In this document: one piece after another, positions 23,340 through 34,889 of the stretch | Numbering within the stretch: position 1 is the stretch's first letter | How the letters are laid out: every line of letters begins with the position of its first letter | Origin: Psettodes erumei | Lineage: Eukaryota > Chordata > Actinopteri > Pleuronectiformes > Psettodidae | Direction: 5' to 3' | DNA: 64,000 bases | Assembly (NCBI GenBank): GCA_016785225.1 | Contig: JAFBJZ010000637.1 | Coordinates: 1-64,000 of the forward strand | Translations under genes and position numbers: made by a program | Notes under the pieces: generated by a model | The model's database searches: none | What the model saw: only the letters and a program-made list of their open reading frames with translations | What the model was told of the DNA's origin: nothing

Positions 23340-25479
23340 CAATACTCATAATAATGCATTTTTTTGCCATTCCCTAATAGCATTACATCTGTAAATATGG
23401 GTAATTCTTCTGTCATCGCCCCTGACTTCTCCCTGCTCTGCAAAAATATACAATCTTAATTCTAGTGGTGTTTTATAATTAGCCCTTCTTTCACAAACTG
23501 ACCTCATGTCATTTTCGACAACCACACAGATGCCGGCGTCTGTGTAACGTATGGTCAGAACATGCCGCTATGTCCGGGTGTTTAGTCTATTAAGTCTGAC
23601 TTTGTCTTCCCCTCAAAATGATTCTTCTCCGAAATGAGAGCAGCGTAGAGGGAGATGAGAAGGAGACAAACATGTTATCCTTTGCTACACTGCTGGCGCA
23701 GCAGGTCTCACAGCGTCATCGTCAGTCTGACTCATCTCATTTTAATATGCTACTTTGATGAGCTGGTGGTGGGGAGGGTGGGGAGCCTTCCCCTGAGACT
23801 GCACGCACTCCACCCCGGTCTCACAGACTAAGACATGTGGTTAGCAGCCACTTCTTTCCTGCAGATCTGCACATCATCGGGATCACGCGTGCCTCCTGTT
23901 GGCGCACCGAGGTTGCCTCCCCCCCCATCACGTCTTTCCCCCTCTGTCAAACACTGTCACACACACACACGCACACTTTCAGATTATGTTTTGCATGAAT
24001 TAAGAAATCATACTGACTTCTGCACGTGTGCTTTCACACATCTTCGACCCACGCATGTGACCGGGCGCCACCAGCTAGCGTGCGAGTTCGACCCGCGGCC
24101 TGTGTATGTGCGTCCAAGCGTATAACCGTGTACGTGTATGTATATGCGCATATGGCCGCGTGCGCGCGTGTTAACGGTGTTACACCGAAGGTGGGCTCGT
24201 CGCATGCGCCAGTTTTGCACTTGTGTCCTCCAGGGCAAGATGTACTGAGAAAGCAAAAGTGTAAGGGGGATGGGAAGGCACGCAAGCATTTTTCTCAATC
24301 GCCAAAGCCCTCCTGAGTACTCCCCCCATGCCCCAGCCCCCCATCTGTTCATCCACACAAGCAGATGTCTGAGCTGGAAATCGAAAGACAGAAGCATCAC
24401 ACCATCCTATACTGAGAATACAATATTCATTGAAAATCAAATGAGTTGTTGCCTGAGGGCTGTTTGGGATACGCTGGCAGTTTGAGGCATATGAAAGAAA
24501 CAGGCTGTGTATATATACTGTACACTATACACTTCTGTTTATTTCTTCCATTTCCAAGATGCCTGCTCTGTTTAAGAAGCCCTGCTCGAACTGAGGGTAT
24601 CGAGACCTACAGTTAGGGCAATTTTCCATTTACTTTTTCATCTTCTTTCAGCTACCTCCTCCTCTTTTCCCAGACTGCAACATTAACTGGGCTTGACTGC
24701 ATTTGTCAAAGCTTCTTTATGTCTCCTGCTAATGACCTTTCTGTTTAGATAAGAAAACATCTCGCTCCCGACTGTGCGTCTCATTGTAAAATGACCCTGC
24801 CTGATATCTGCGGCCCTGTTTTTCTTTTCTTCCCCCTGCAAATTCAGGCACTGAGCTACAGACCGCGAGGGTGAGGTACAGGGGTGGCAGTCGGGGACAC
24901 CCCACCTTCCTTCAGCGTAACCCGATGGAAGTTGTTGGTTCAGATCTTAGCGCCACTTTCAGTGGAACTGCTCCAAGCGTCAACTGGTTTGGGCGGGAGG
25001 CAATTACCGCCACTCAGCCAGCCGTTTACCAGAGGAACTGAGACTATGGAATGGGCCAGCACTGCTCACTTTGGATTGCGCTCATATGGGGTCTAAGTAG
25101 GAGCGACACCCCTGCTGAAAGGACAAAGAGTCCTCATTTCAACACACACACACACACACACATACATACATCAGTGCTCTCTGGTTTTCTGTGCATCTAT
25201 GCGACTGTGAACAAACAGCTTGAGTCAACACAGGAAATAAAAGAGAAGATCAGTTAAACTTGAGTTACAGACTGATATGTAGACTTTCACACAAAAAACA
25301 AAACAAAAAAACAAGTAAATTACCCCAAACACACAGAGCAAAGTGGCCCAAAGATAAATACTATTTGTGAGAAAGGGATGAGTATTATGCGCTGGCCCAT
25401 ATCTTCCGAAAACACAATTATTCTTTCTGCCTCTTTGAAATGCAATAGTCACGACCGCCATCTATTCTGCTTTTAGGTG
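23340..25479. other. Non-coding spacer with a CpG-rich patch and CA tracts
   Basis: (CA)n at 23958-23970 and 25142-25161. 24050-24200 is CpG- and GC-rich with alternating purine-pyrimidine words (ATGCGCATATGG, CGTGCGCGCG), a Z-DNA-prone composition; several overlapping frames here are stop-poor artefacts. A CTCF-like word (complement of CCTCCTGTTGGCGC) lies near 23885-23898. Confidence 0.45.
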
Positions 25480-25700
25480 TCATTGAGAATAATCTGAGCT
25501 ACTCTGAATAATAAAAGCTGCTTTTCTATGAGGCAGAATCATAAAGGTATGACTCACAAAAATGAAACAAGGGCACTTTGGCTGGCTAATGTGCTGCTAT
25601 AATCACCATTAAACATAACCACTTAAGCTAATGGGGTCATTTAAGGCAATTAAGTTAGTCCATGCATTCATCAGGGCATATATCTGTGTCAACATACGTA
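25480..25700. promoter_or_regulatory. Candidate conserved non-coding element
   Basis: A repeat-free block with GCTATAATCACCATTAAAC, ACTTAAGCTAATGGGGTCAT, AAGGCAATTAAGTTAG and TATGACTCAC (AP-1-type). Homeodomain-core dense. Untested. Confidence 0.35.
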
Positions 25701-25790
25701 TAAAACATAAATTGATTCAGTGTGAACTGTTTTTCAACTTATTCAGAGTATACTTAATTTTACACAATGTAGTTGTCTTTTTTCTTTTAC

Positions 25791-25890
25791 AGATTTTGAT
25801 TGTTGGCTAGGTTCCACAGTTACTGAATGCCATTTCCACTACCTGGGTAAAGCGACCGATAACCTGCCGGGGGAGGGCACACTTTGTGCC
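25791..25890 (+). other. Possible splice acceptor with short open frame
   Basis: TTGTCTTTTTTCTTTTACAG (ending at about 25790) is a strong polypyrimidine-AG pattern with branch-like TTAAT about 40 bases upstream. One frame from it is open for 33 codons and starts FDCWLGSTVTECHFHYLG; a weak GTAAAG donor follows at about 25846. Unrecognised; listed because the acceptor is unusually good. Confidence 0.18.
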
Positions 25891-26390
25891 GGAATTTGAG
25901 CCTATTGCCATTTGAGTTGGCCACTATGAGTGGAGAAGTCGGAAAAAGAAGCAAATCCCCTAAAAACCAAGCTATACCTCTGAGTGCTGCATTCACTTGT
26001 GTGGTCAGAAAATCATTCGCGTGCCGCTCTCCGTAGGCCGAAACTGGCCCGACACCAAAAACCGTTGCCAAGGCTGTTGTTCCGGTATTTCACTGTTCGA
26101 AGACCCAAGTCGTGATCGGTTTTAACAGACTTGCCCTCTAACTCTCTGCTCTACCATTATGTTGGCCCACTAAATGCCGGCTGACAACAGTGTGTTTATG
26201 AACTCTTTAAGCAAAAGGTCTACAGCAATAGAGAGGAAATTGATTAAAGCATTTATGCCGGGGAGTTAACCATGCATACTGCCGGTGCAGTTACACTTGA
26301 GAGAAATGTGAGCGGCCAAGCAAATATTCTATTACAACTGATGCCGAAAACAAGTTGCCAGTGTAAGGGCCTGGGGGCAACTTTCATAAA
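25891..26390. other. Non-coding spacer
   Basis: A minus-strand frame (25820-26071, 83 codons) is unrecognised. Nothing else seen. Confidence 0.5.
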
Positions 26391-26560
26391 AAATAAAGTG
26401 ATACTTTATTGATCCGACAGAGAAAGTCTCTTTCCACTTTCTCCCTGCATGGGGATTTTCAAGGCCAGCTTCAGCTGCACAAGAGATGTGTCTGTGGAGA
26501 TTCAGTGTCTCACTCGAAGACGCATGAGCAGCGATCCTTGCAGACACGTGTGCAACCATA
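26391..26560 (+). mobile_element. Possible fossil LINE/SINE 3' tail
   Basis: GATACTTTATTGATCCGACA at 26400-26419 matches a word I associate with the 3' ends of fish non-LTR retroelements (ACTTTATTGATCC followed by GGGAAATT-like sequence). What follows (CTCTTTCCACTTTCTCCCTG) is compatible with a diverged copy. The boundaries are guessed and no coding region is left. Confidence 0.35.
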
Positions 26561-27240
26561 AAAGGCTCCCGCATTAGTAATTTGGATTATTATTCATTTG
26601 GGATTTTGCTCATTAAAGTGTGCACCAATTTTGAACTTCACTGATTATATACACTGTATATGCTGATATACACACACTGCAGGGTCCGAGCATTTATAAC
26701 ATTATCGTACTATACTGAGATATTCTAAAAGTCCAATATCATTCCTTTCAAGCACAACATCTGAATTGATCTTTTCGTTGTTTAATTACAGAGGCTTCGC
26801 TAAAGTGCAAGAACGCTATCCATCTATGCTGTGCCACACTAAGGGCGAATTATTAAACATTCAGGGAACAACGCAGATCCATCACGAATGTCGAGAGGAC
26901 CTCATATTGTCAGCCTGAATGCCAGTACTCGCGTCCTGTTTTGACAGAGGCCTTGACCTGTCCATGCAGTTGCATGAGGACGCATCTCCTCTGTAATCAC
27001 GCATTACATTCGTGTTGCTCCCCTCCCAGATTTTAAGGCCCCATCTTGCTTGTCCGTGTCAAGAATAATTAGGTTAGTTTTGGGACTCCTTAATCTCTTC
27101 GGCCCTTGATTATCCTCCAAATCTGAAACGATCTGGCTCACACGTTGCCAACTCCTAACTAGAGTAATTATTCCAGTGTTAGTGCTGAAACTTCTTCAGC
27201 TCAGGCACATCTCAAAGTGTTCAGATGTTACTCCACTGTA
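26561..27240. promoter_or_regulatory. Candidate conserved non-coding cluster
   Basis: It contains GTAATTTGGATTATTATTC, then 27055-27190 with AAGAATAATTAGGTTAG, CTTGATTATCC, ATCTGGCTCACACGTTGCC and GAGTAATTATTCCAG. The last block is motif-dense and repeat-free. Untested for conservation. Confidence 0.35.
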
Positions 27241-27539
27241 AGGATTATAGGCAGTCTGCAAAAAGTCTGTTTTATGCTTTATTAGAAAGTAATCAGACAG
27301 ATTAAGCAAAATCATTGCATTAGCCAAATTAGTTTTTTCAACCCATTTTGTAGTCATTTCATTATAATCCTTGAGGATAGAGTGAAGCCTTCCCTGTTGT
27401 TATATTTATTACTTTTGATGCAGCCCTCTCTCAAGCATTTCCCAGTTAATTGGAAAACAGACTCACAGTCCAAGTTATAAATTCAATCTTATCAGAAAAA
27501 AGGTGCCTATTTTGGTGGTGGTGCAGGGTGAGGTGGGGG
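27241..27539. other. Non-coding spacer
   Basis: AT-rich; nothing recognised. Confidence 0.55.
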
Positions 27540-27720
27540 TTAATTAAGATGTATAACTAAGAGTTTGCAATTAATACCTCGGCACAGGTCATCTGGCTGT
27601 TGGTTGGAGCACGCGGCACGGCACTCACTTGGATTAGAACGAACACGCTAAAAGACTAATTAGCAAAATCTGATCTCTCGCTTTTCTTCCTTCCATTTGA
27701 TGCCACAGGGACTGATGAGG
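27540..27720. promoter_or_regulatory. Candidate conserved non-coding element
   Basis: TTAATTAAGATG, TTTGCAATTAATACC, AAAAGACTAATTAGC and ACAGGTCATCTGG occur within 130 bases, without simple repeats. Homeodomain-core dense; untested. Confidence 0.33.
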
Positions 27721-27757
27721 GATAAACGGGATAAACGGTGGAACGGCACGGGGCTTC

Positions 27758-27775
27758 TCTCAGCAGGGGGCACAT
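27758..27775 (+). promoter_or_regulatory. Possible CTCF site
   Basis: CTCAGCAGGGGGCACA fits the core of the vertebrate CTCF motif (CCAGCAGGGGGCGC-like) at nearly all strong positions. CTCF marks loop anchors and insulators, so it could mark a domain boundary in this desert. Single sites of this quality also arise by chance. Confidence 0.4.
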
Positions 27776-28024
27776 GAATCAAACGCACCCCTGTGATTTG
27801 TCCTTCAACGCTGGGCAGATGGAAGCGGCGTCTGTGCGGAGGCCACCGAATGATCGTATGCAAGAATGATGGAGGCTGCGGGCTGGCGTGGCGACAAAGT
27901 CACCGGTGTCATTTCATACGTTCAAAACAAAGAATTTATCTCGTAATTTATCTTGTAATTTATGGAAGATTCATGTTCAGATTCAGATCTTCTATGACTA
28001 CTGATTAATAGAAAAATATACTGT

Positions 28025-28252
28025 ATCTTTTTTTGATAATATTTGAATTTGAATAATCGTTGAATTATTCAAAAAGATCAAACATTGTGGGGTTTCATAT
28101 ATCAGTATACTGTCATATATGTCATATCTGACAGTATACTGATTATCCTTGGGTTTTCACAACTGTCTGACATTTTACAGGGAAAAGCAATTAACTGATT
28201 AATCAAGGCAGATTAATTGCTGCTTGAAAATACTGTTATATGCAGCCCTACC
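28025..28252 (+). repeat. Dispersed percomorph repeat, copy C, with inverted duplication
   Basis: Starts TTTTTTTGATAATATTTG, continues AAAAAGATCAAACATTGTGG, then CTTGGGTTTTCACAACTGTC, CTGACATTTTACAG, ACTGATTAATCAAGG and ends ATGCAGCCCT at about 28240-28249. The order matches copies A, B and D. The expected central segment is missing and replaced by a perfect inverted repeat (28101-28143). Confidence 0.62.
28101..28143. repeat. Perfect 15-bp inverted repeat, 13-nt loop
   Basis: ATCAGTATACTGTCA (28101-28115) and its exact complement TGACAGTATACTGAT (28129-28143). The right arm falls where the dispersed repeat normally reads AGTAAACTGAATATC-like sequence, so the left arm is probably an inverted copy of it. 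Confidence 0.92.
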
Positions 28253-29980
28253 ACAGAGTACAGGTTTGAAATCTCACCTTGCCGTGTAATTTATTCCCTG
28301 TTTCAATGGGACGGCACATTTATCATGCCTTTGCCATGCAGAGACATGCTTCCTCAACATATGGTCTTCATTGTGATTACATTTCAACATTTTTTTTTTT
28401 GCCAAGAATCCACATCCCGAGCTCTTGCAGTTCGCTCTGATTTTACCTTGATATACTCTTCCCCTAAGTTGTCTTTGTGTGAAATGGACCTATTAGTGCC
28501 CGTCCCCGAGAGGAATCAACCTTAGTGATATTCCAGTGTGATTTAATGTCCCAGGTGTGGTCATGGTGTCTTGCTTTTTTTTTTTTGCTTTTTTTTTAAC
28601 TGCTGGGCGAACCAATCTATCAGCTTTGTGCAGTGGAGTCCCGGCGGCAAAGCTCTCTGGTCCTCCAAGGTCTTCTTAGACATGACTGACTGACCACATC
28701 CCCATTCTTTCCATCTCACTTACATGAAGAGAAGCACTGAGCGATGAGGAAGGACATGGCCGCTGAATAATATCTCCATAAAAAGATAAAAAACATGCTG
28801 TTTGAAGGAGTGAAACTAGACTCATTATACAAGGGTTTTTTTGTCTTGCGCTGCCATTTGCCCATACTAGGAAGAATCTATTTTAAGTGTGTGACCTTTA
28901 CCAGCTACCTCATCTCCAGCGGAATGAGCGGGAATTGAGGGTTGTTAAGCAAAACAGCAGCGACCTGCATGCTTGTTCAGTTGCGGCGCGACATCTGCAT
29001 GCACGGCATTCGCACAAACACGCACACACACACTTTCAGTGTAAATGAACTGATGTTAGAGAAGGATTATCTGCATAAATGCAAAGCCTTTGCAGAAAAA
29101 AATGACAGTCTTGAGCGGTAACCATTTTTTCACCCCCTGTGATACTATTTTCATTAGCAGGCAATTTTGAAAAGCCTTAAATGGCTGACACAGCTCAGTT
29201 AATTGTTGGCTTGAGATACCCAGGGGCTGCTTCTTTTTTTTCTCACATGCTAAAAGAAAAAAAAAATAGAGTAAACCATTCCTGGCACTGTTGCTATGAC
29301 AACAATCTTATAGATATATAATCACTCTCTACTCACCCCCAGAAGAAACCACAGACACACACACTCACATATGTTTTCTCATATGCAGAAAATGCAGCTG
29401 CAAATGCTTCTTGACTGGAGCAGTATCGGCCTGCATCATGCTGGGCTGAGACACACAGCTGTTGACTGGTGAGCTTGCCAAAAGTGCCCCACTGCTGCTT
29501 TCCTTGGACACAGATCAAATCCCCTATTTGTTTATGTTATTATGTTAATAAAGGGGAGCATTTCCATATGAATATCAATATTTCATAGGAAGTGATGCGT
29601 TACTGGGAACACAGTGGATCGCTGGCACAGAGGACAGTGTAATATGAATGGGTTTCCATTTGGAGTGTAATTTCACTCATCTGATTTTCCCCATCCTCAG
29701 ATGATCTGAAAAGGAGGTATTTTTAGAGCCCAGGTGCTTATCCTCTTTGTGGTGCTGGAGGCTAATGTTAAATGAACACATCAATCTTGGGCGTTTCAGA
29801 GTGTGGGGGGTGGGGTGGGCGGCCCAGTCACAGTGGTAGTGGGTTCCCTGCCAACTCTGTTTCTAAAGCTTTCTCTTCTCTGCTGTTGTAGATGGTACAA
29901 CCACAGGGTATTATTGGCTTCTCAGTTTGAGCCACTCGAGTGACGGCAATATTGAGTCAAATCTTGGAGTATAAATAACA
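28253..29980. other. Non-coding spacer
   Basis: T runs at 28389-28400 and 28573-28598; short (CA)n at 29023-29033; a G-rich patch at 29814-29822 (GGGGGGTGGGGTGGG). No gene recognised; frames at 28217-28525 and 29333-29518 have no family match. Confidence 0.5.
29290..29303. promoter_or_regulatory. Near-perfect RFX X-box dyad
   Basis: GTTGCTATGACAAC has two intact half-sites (GTTGC and its partner CAAC) with the correct 14-bp layout of the RFX consensus GTTGCCATGGCAAC, with C-to-T and G-to-A changes in the centre only. It is likely a real binding site if the region is accessible. Confidence 0.45.
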
Positions 29981-30480
29981 TAATGGTGTGCAAACCTCCT
30001 TGCTGAAATATCAGTAATAAACTGCGAATGGTATCAGTATCGCTCCATGGGCAATGTTGCGTTTCCTGTCACACGTGGACGATAAATCCTCGAGGTGTTT
30101 ACAAAATGATTCCTCACTCTACTGCCAGCAACCCATTTGCGACACATTTCTTAAGTTAATTACATCACATTTAAATATATCAACACAAGGTGTGCGCATG
30201 CTAAGTGCTTAATAATGTACTGATCCACATGTGACTGCTTAATCAATCATACCGCAGTGGGATGAGTCATCACTCTTTCAGCCATCTAAATCACCATGCG
30301 ATTGGGTCAGCGATCATTAATTGTTGTCTAATGCATCCCGGGCATGAATTATCCACTATTGAGGCCATGCGTGTGAGATTTTTGAGTTATGTGCTGTTGT
30401 TAAAGTCTGATGTAGAGAGGTGAAGTCCAATCAGTCATCTACTTTGCCGGTGTAGATTATTCTATTAGTCCCCCCCCCGT
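29981..30480. promoter_or_regulatory. Candidate conserved non-coding cluster
   Basis: One of the densest motif regions: TCGCTCCATGGGCAATG, TTAAGTTAATTACATCAC, GTGCTTAATAATGTACTG, GCTTAATCAATCATACC, GATGAGTCATCAC, CAGCGATCATTAATTGTTG and ATGAATTATCCAC. No simple repeats over 450 bases. Untested, but a strong enhancer candidate by texture. Confidence 0.42.
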
Positions 30481-30760
30481 GTGCGCGCCGATGATTTAGA
30501 GGTGTCATGAAGGATCCCTTGACCGAACTTCAGAGCACCTGTGCAATAATTTCTCACTCGTTTTGCTCATCGTTTTCTGGATCCTTTTCAAAGAATCCCG
30601 ACTGCGTGCGGATGTAGCTATTTCAATTGTCCCCTGTTATGAAACGCGAACGCTGTGTGTGGCTGCATTAGTTCTGGAGACGCTTCCTACAGCTCACGAG
30701 CTGAAACTAATTAATGAAATTTAACACTTAACATTGTCCGTATCTTTCAATTACCAAGTT
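30481..30760. promoter_or_regulatory. Candidate conserved non-coding element
   Basis: CGATGATTTAGAGGTGTCAT, GAAACTAATTAATGAAAT and neighbouring complex sequence. It follows a C run at 30471-30478. Untested. Confidence 0.3.
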
Positions 30761-33239
30761 GCCAGACCAATCATGGATCAAATGATGAGATGTCAGTCAA
30801 ACATTCAGTTCCTAAAGATTTCCTTGATGGGACAAGCAGCAAAGAACGGGCCTCCAATAACAACAATCACAATTGGGCTGTACTGGGCAAAAGCTCACTG
30901 ACAAATGTTAAGTATCTAAATCTTTAAAAATTCCTTTCCCTCATCACCACCACAATACCGTCAGGTAGGTAATTTTATTCATATCTTCTGCCTTATCTTC
31001 ATTGATTTGGTCAAGAGCTTTCTGCTTAATGTGTCCTGATTCCATCAGTTAAATAAGTTGGTAAACGGCATTCAGGAAAAAGCCGCTGGGACAGTCAGAT
31101 AAATATGATTATGGGTTAGAGTAAATAGAATACCAGAGTGTGTGAACTTCATTATTTATATATAGTATGTATTAACATATATCTTCAGCAGAAAATGACA
31201 AAATTGAGAGAAATGAAGAAATTTAATGCAGACAAGAATACAAGAGATCCCTGCTGTCATCAGTAGGTGTTCAGATTTAACAACTAGCAACATATGAAAA
31301 CAGATCAATAAGCCAGCAACAGACCTGTGTGGCGGTAGAAGGTGTAAAATTGTCACCTCTGGCCTTGTTGTCAAGTGTGCATCAATGGAAAAATGCATTT
31401 TTGAGCCTCTCAACTCAATTCCTCTAATGTGGTTTGTCGGGACAACAAATGCATCGTCTCAATGGCCATTGTTCCCCTCTGCAGGAAGCTGATTGATTGG
31501 CTCGACCGCTGAAAGTCGGGCTGGGAATTGTCATACAGCAGAAGCTCTCTGTGTTGGCCTTTTGTAGGCCATCGATTGATTTATAAGTGGGACGACATTC
31601 TGATGAGTTCAACAGACTATTGATTCACCACTGTCCATCTGTTGACGTTGCTGAAGATGTCACAATGCAACTGCAGTGCTGCCTGCCTCACAATAAAGCC
31701 TGAGATTATTTTTCACTTTAGTTGGAGTTGTTGGTTACTCAAAGTGTTTTTTAAGCTCTTTCTGGACCTCTGTAGCACCCATAATGATAAAATAAGCACC
31801 TACTGATTGGCTGAGCACATCAATTAAATGCAAACTGTCAGTGCACAGATAACACTGAGTGGCTGAGGCTATAAGCCCAGATAGAGGGCAGTTTCTGTAT
31901 GGACTGCAAAAATGCTCATCTTTGTAGAAGTACGTGATGAATGCAAGAGAAGAATTGTTACAATGTGTCCTTGGAACACAATTTGTCCAGCAACACTAAC
32001 GCTGTGCTATTGTGAAACGGCAAGCTTGTTTTGCAGCGTGCAGGCGCCTGCCAGGAGAACTAATTTACTGACCTGAAAGGCTGTGAATGTTCGAGCGTCT
32101 CCTAACGATTATATGAGGCAGAATGAGCATAAATCAAGTTCAGAAATCAATAAATACAGCAACGGTACAGTGCTTTCTGCAACACCATATCATCTTAGTC
32201 ACAGCCAATAGAGGCATCCTGGGCTTCAGCTGCTCTGTGTGCAGAAGAACACCTCAATCATTCACACTGTGACGGGATAAAGACCCCGCACTGGGCCTTA
32301 CACTCCACAAATATGGACAATTCTCCTTGAACCAAATTGTCAATAATGAAACTAAATGATGTATAGGTGCCTCTGCAATCAATACTTCATAGAAGTGCCA
32401 TATAGCATCTTTGTTGGGTTAAGTGTGCCAACAACACTTTGTAGCCATAATAAATGAGTCAAAGAACAGAAACAGGGATGGGGGATGGGGGGCACATTTT
32501 GCTCGCCTGTTTGGATATGCACTCTCTTGTCATAATAGCTCTCTTTGAAATCCCATTTATTCCGCTCCAGGTTAACAAATAAAGCCCCAATTAGGAAAAA
32601 TCTGAATTTCAAAGCAAACCAATAAAAGCTGATGTTGGCTGGAAGGGTGTGTTCAATTATTGGCTTACTGTTACGTGTGATCTTTGTGTTAATCCAACCG
32701 CTACTTAATTTTGGGGGAAAAAAACAATTAACAGTTAACAAAAGGCACATAAAGGGCAAAAACACAAGGAGTAGAGCCGTGGATGAGAGACACATTTTTA
32801 CACCCCCACCCCACCCCCTGCACGTTGTTGTTTCAAGGCTTAAAAGTGGACCATATGCCCACTGAATCTGTGCGAGGTCACCTTGAAAGTATTAGGATTT
32901 AATATGATTGAGCGTGCAGTCTTAGCAAAGGATTAGCGTGATGTTGTCCGTACGCTCCCGGAAAACGAGAGAAGTCAACATTGTGCTTATAGGTATGAAA
33001 CAGAGGTGAAAGAGGAACTGCTAGGGGGGCGGGGGAGGGGGTCAGGCACCCGCTCAACGAGAACTTCAGGGCTGAACTGGTTTTGAAATGTGGCCGGTAA
33101 TGAGTTAACGTGGAAGAGTGGGTCATCCTGTCAAGCCCGAGGATGAGGACCCCATTAGCTTGAAAAAATCTGAGGTGAATGTGATGAGCTGCGAGACTCA
33201 ATAATGTTCTCCCCTAACTCTCCCAACCTCTCCGTCTCT
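30761..33239. other. Non-coding spacer
   Basis: No gene recognised. The minus frames at 31156-31413, 32379-32795 (138 codons) and 32899-33201 are unrecognised. 31480-31600 has TGATTGATTGGCTCG and a Hox/PBX-like TTGATTTATAAG at about 31574. G-rich patches at 32477-32493 and 33024-33041. Confidence 0.5.
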
Positions 33240-33420
33240 CTCCCTTCATCCTCCGTGTTCAGGGTCAAGCATGGCTTTATAAATGTTATCTGATTGCTGA
33301 GAGCTTTCCAATGCCTAGATTCGGCGGTGAAATTAATCTCTGACTAGAATATTGACGCTCCATAGAAACCTATCAAGTGAGGTGAAGCAATCAGGCAATA
33401 AGGGAGGAGATGTCGGAGTA
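33240..33420. promoter_or_regulatory. Candidate conserved non-coding element
   Basis: GGCTTTATAAATGTTATC, GATTGCTGAGAGC and GGCGGTGAAATTAATCTC within a repeat-free block; it ends at the G run at 33429-33441. Untested. Confidence 0.3.
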
Positions 33421-34500
33421 AAAAGGGGCGGCGGGGGGGGGGGCACTGTAGATAAGCACAATCAATCGGACAGCTTCACCCCGGGTTTAGCTGCAGTGCT
33501 GAGGTGTTGGTTAGGAGTTGAGTTGGATCAACTACATTACAGGTGAGATGCTGAAATGGAGTGGAATTAATCTAAAATTGTTTGACCTTGAAGTCTGACC
33601 CTTCATTAAGGTAATCTCGGACATCTGCGTGGGTTTGAAGTTATTACGAGGCAGGATGATAAAACTATTTTCCAAATCAGTTTCCAATTCCCGTGATTGA
33701 AATGTCATTAAGTCTAAACTCAGCAAAGCTAACACTTCAATTAAGCATTTATCACTTTCAATACACAAAAAGTAGTGTGGCTAACGATATTGACTTGCAT
33801 ATTATACTGCGGCATGGGCTTATGGTCACTGTATTTGAGACATCACAAACCGCTCCCAATGTGTCACACTGTGGCAGCTATTATAAATCCACTGGACAGA
33901 CCTCAGCCCCTGACAACGGCAGGCGTACTTTATATCATACAGTATACAACGCTGACCTTCCACGTTCACCTTCCAGGGTTTAGAGGAATAATACAAAACA
34001 TGCAAGCGTTAATCTTCTCCGCTGTGCTTCAATCCTCTGCAGAACCCTGGGGGAATGTCACAAAGGCACTGTCGAAATGCCTCCTGCGTACACCTCCTGG
34101 CAACTATGGGAACAGGGAAATAATATAATAAAACATTCATCATTCATTTTGTAATGCTGAGGTTGAAGAAAAAGGGAGAGAGAGAGAAAAGGGGCGCGAG
34201 AAAATCAGGTGCACCACGTGTAACTGAGACTGACAGGGCCTTTTCATGTGGAAAAATAGCACTAATTCATTTCCCACACAGTAAGTCTTCTTGTTTGCAA
34301 TATTCATGTCACCTAGCACAATGAAAGGAGGACAACCCCCGTTACCGGTGTTACACTAAAAATAGATGTACCCCCCTTTTTTTGTCTCTTTTTTTTTTGG
34401 TGGTGGGGGGTAGATAAATAAAAGCTGGGGAGAGACTCCAATCCACAAACTGACCCAGATAAGAACAACAGAAAGCTGAAGTCTGGAGGGGCAAACAAAA
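33421..34500. other. Non-coding spacer
   Basis: It includes a G run at 33429-33441, a purine-rich block at 34165-34200 and a T run with adjacent G run at 34390-34410. The overlapping forward frames at 33693-33983 and 33775-34128 are unrecognised. Confidence 0.5.
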
Positions 34501-34545
34501 CAGTCCACGCAGTCGAGAGCAAACGGGAGAGAGAGAGGGCTGTAA

Positions 34546-34580
<35 letters not shown>

Positions 34581-34720
34581 AAGGTTCTAAAAATTGTTCT
34601 CCTGACAAAAAGTTAGTTGAGAAGTAAGATGGGGAAAAAAAGGGGATGAATATTTTAAGAAGCGAGCTCTCTCAAGGAGGAGAGAGACGAGTAAGAGTGA
34701 GAATAAAAACAAGCAGCTCG
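34501..34720. repeat. (GA)n microsatellite within a purine-rich tract
   Basis: A near-pure GA tract at 34549-34575 lies in a wider purine-rich stretch (34520-34715). Minus-strand frames here encode alternating Leu-Ser (34351-34608) and are artefacts. Polypurine tracts with GA repeats can form triplex DNA. Confidence 0.9.
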
Positions 34721-34889
34721 GGCGACGGTTCAAATTGTCGACTTGCAAAAAGGGGAATTTTTTTTTTTTTCCTTTTCGAAGTACACGAAGCAGGCAGCAT
34801 CTGTTGAAGCCTGCCTCTGTGTACATTTCTCCCCGCCTGGTGGAGTGCACCATCAGCTTATTGGGGTAATCATCTGAAGAAGAAGAAAA

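Noticed and set aside
24080..24100. GAGTTCGACCC, which resembles a tRNA T-loop
   Set aside because: No acceptor stem, A-box or anticodon arm can be placed upstream; the CpG-rich context explains the word.
29805..29830. G-rich GGGGGGTGGGGTGGG
   Set aside because: Only three separate runs of three or more G with standard loops; it does not meet the four-run quadruplex rule.
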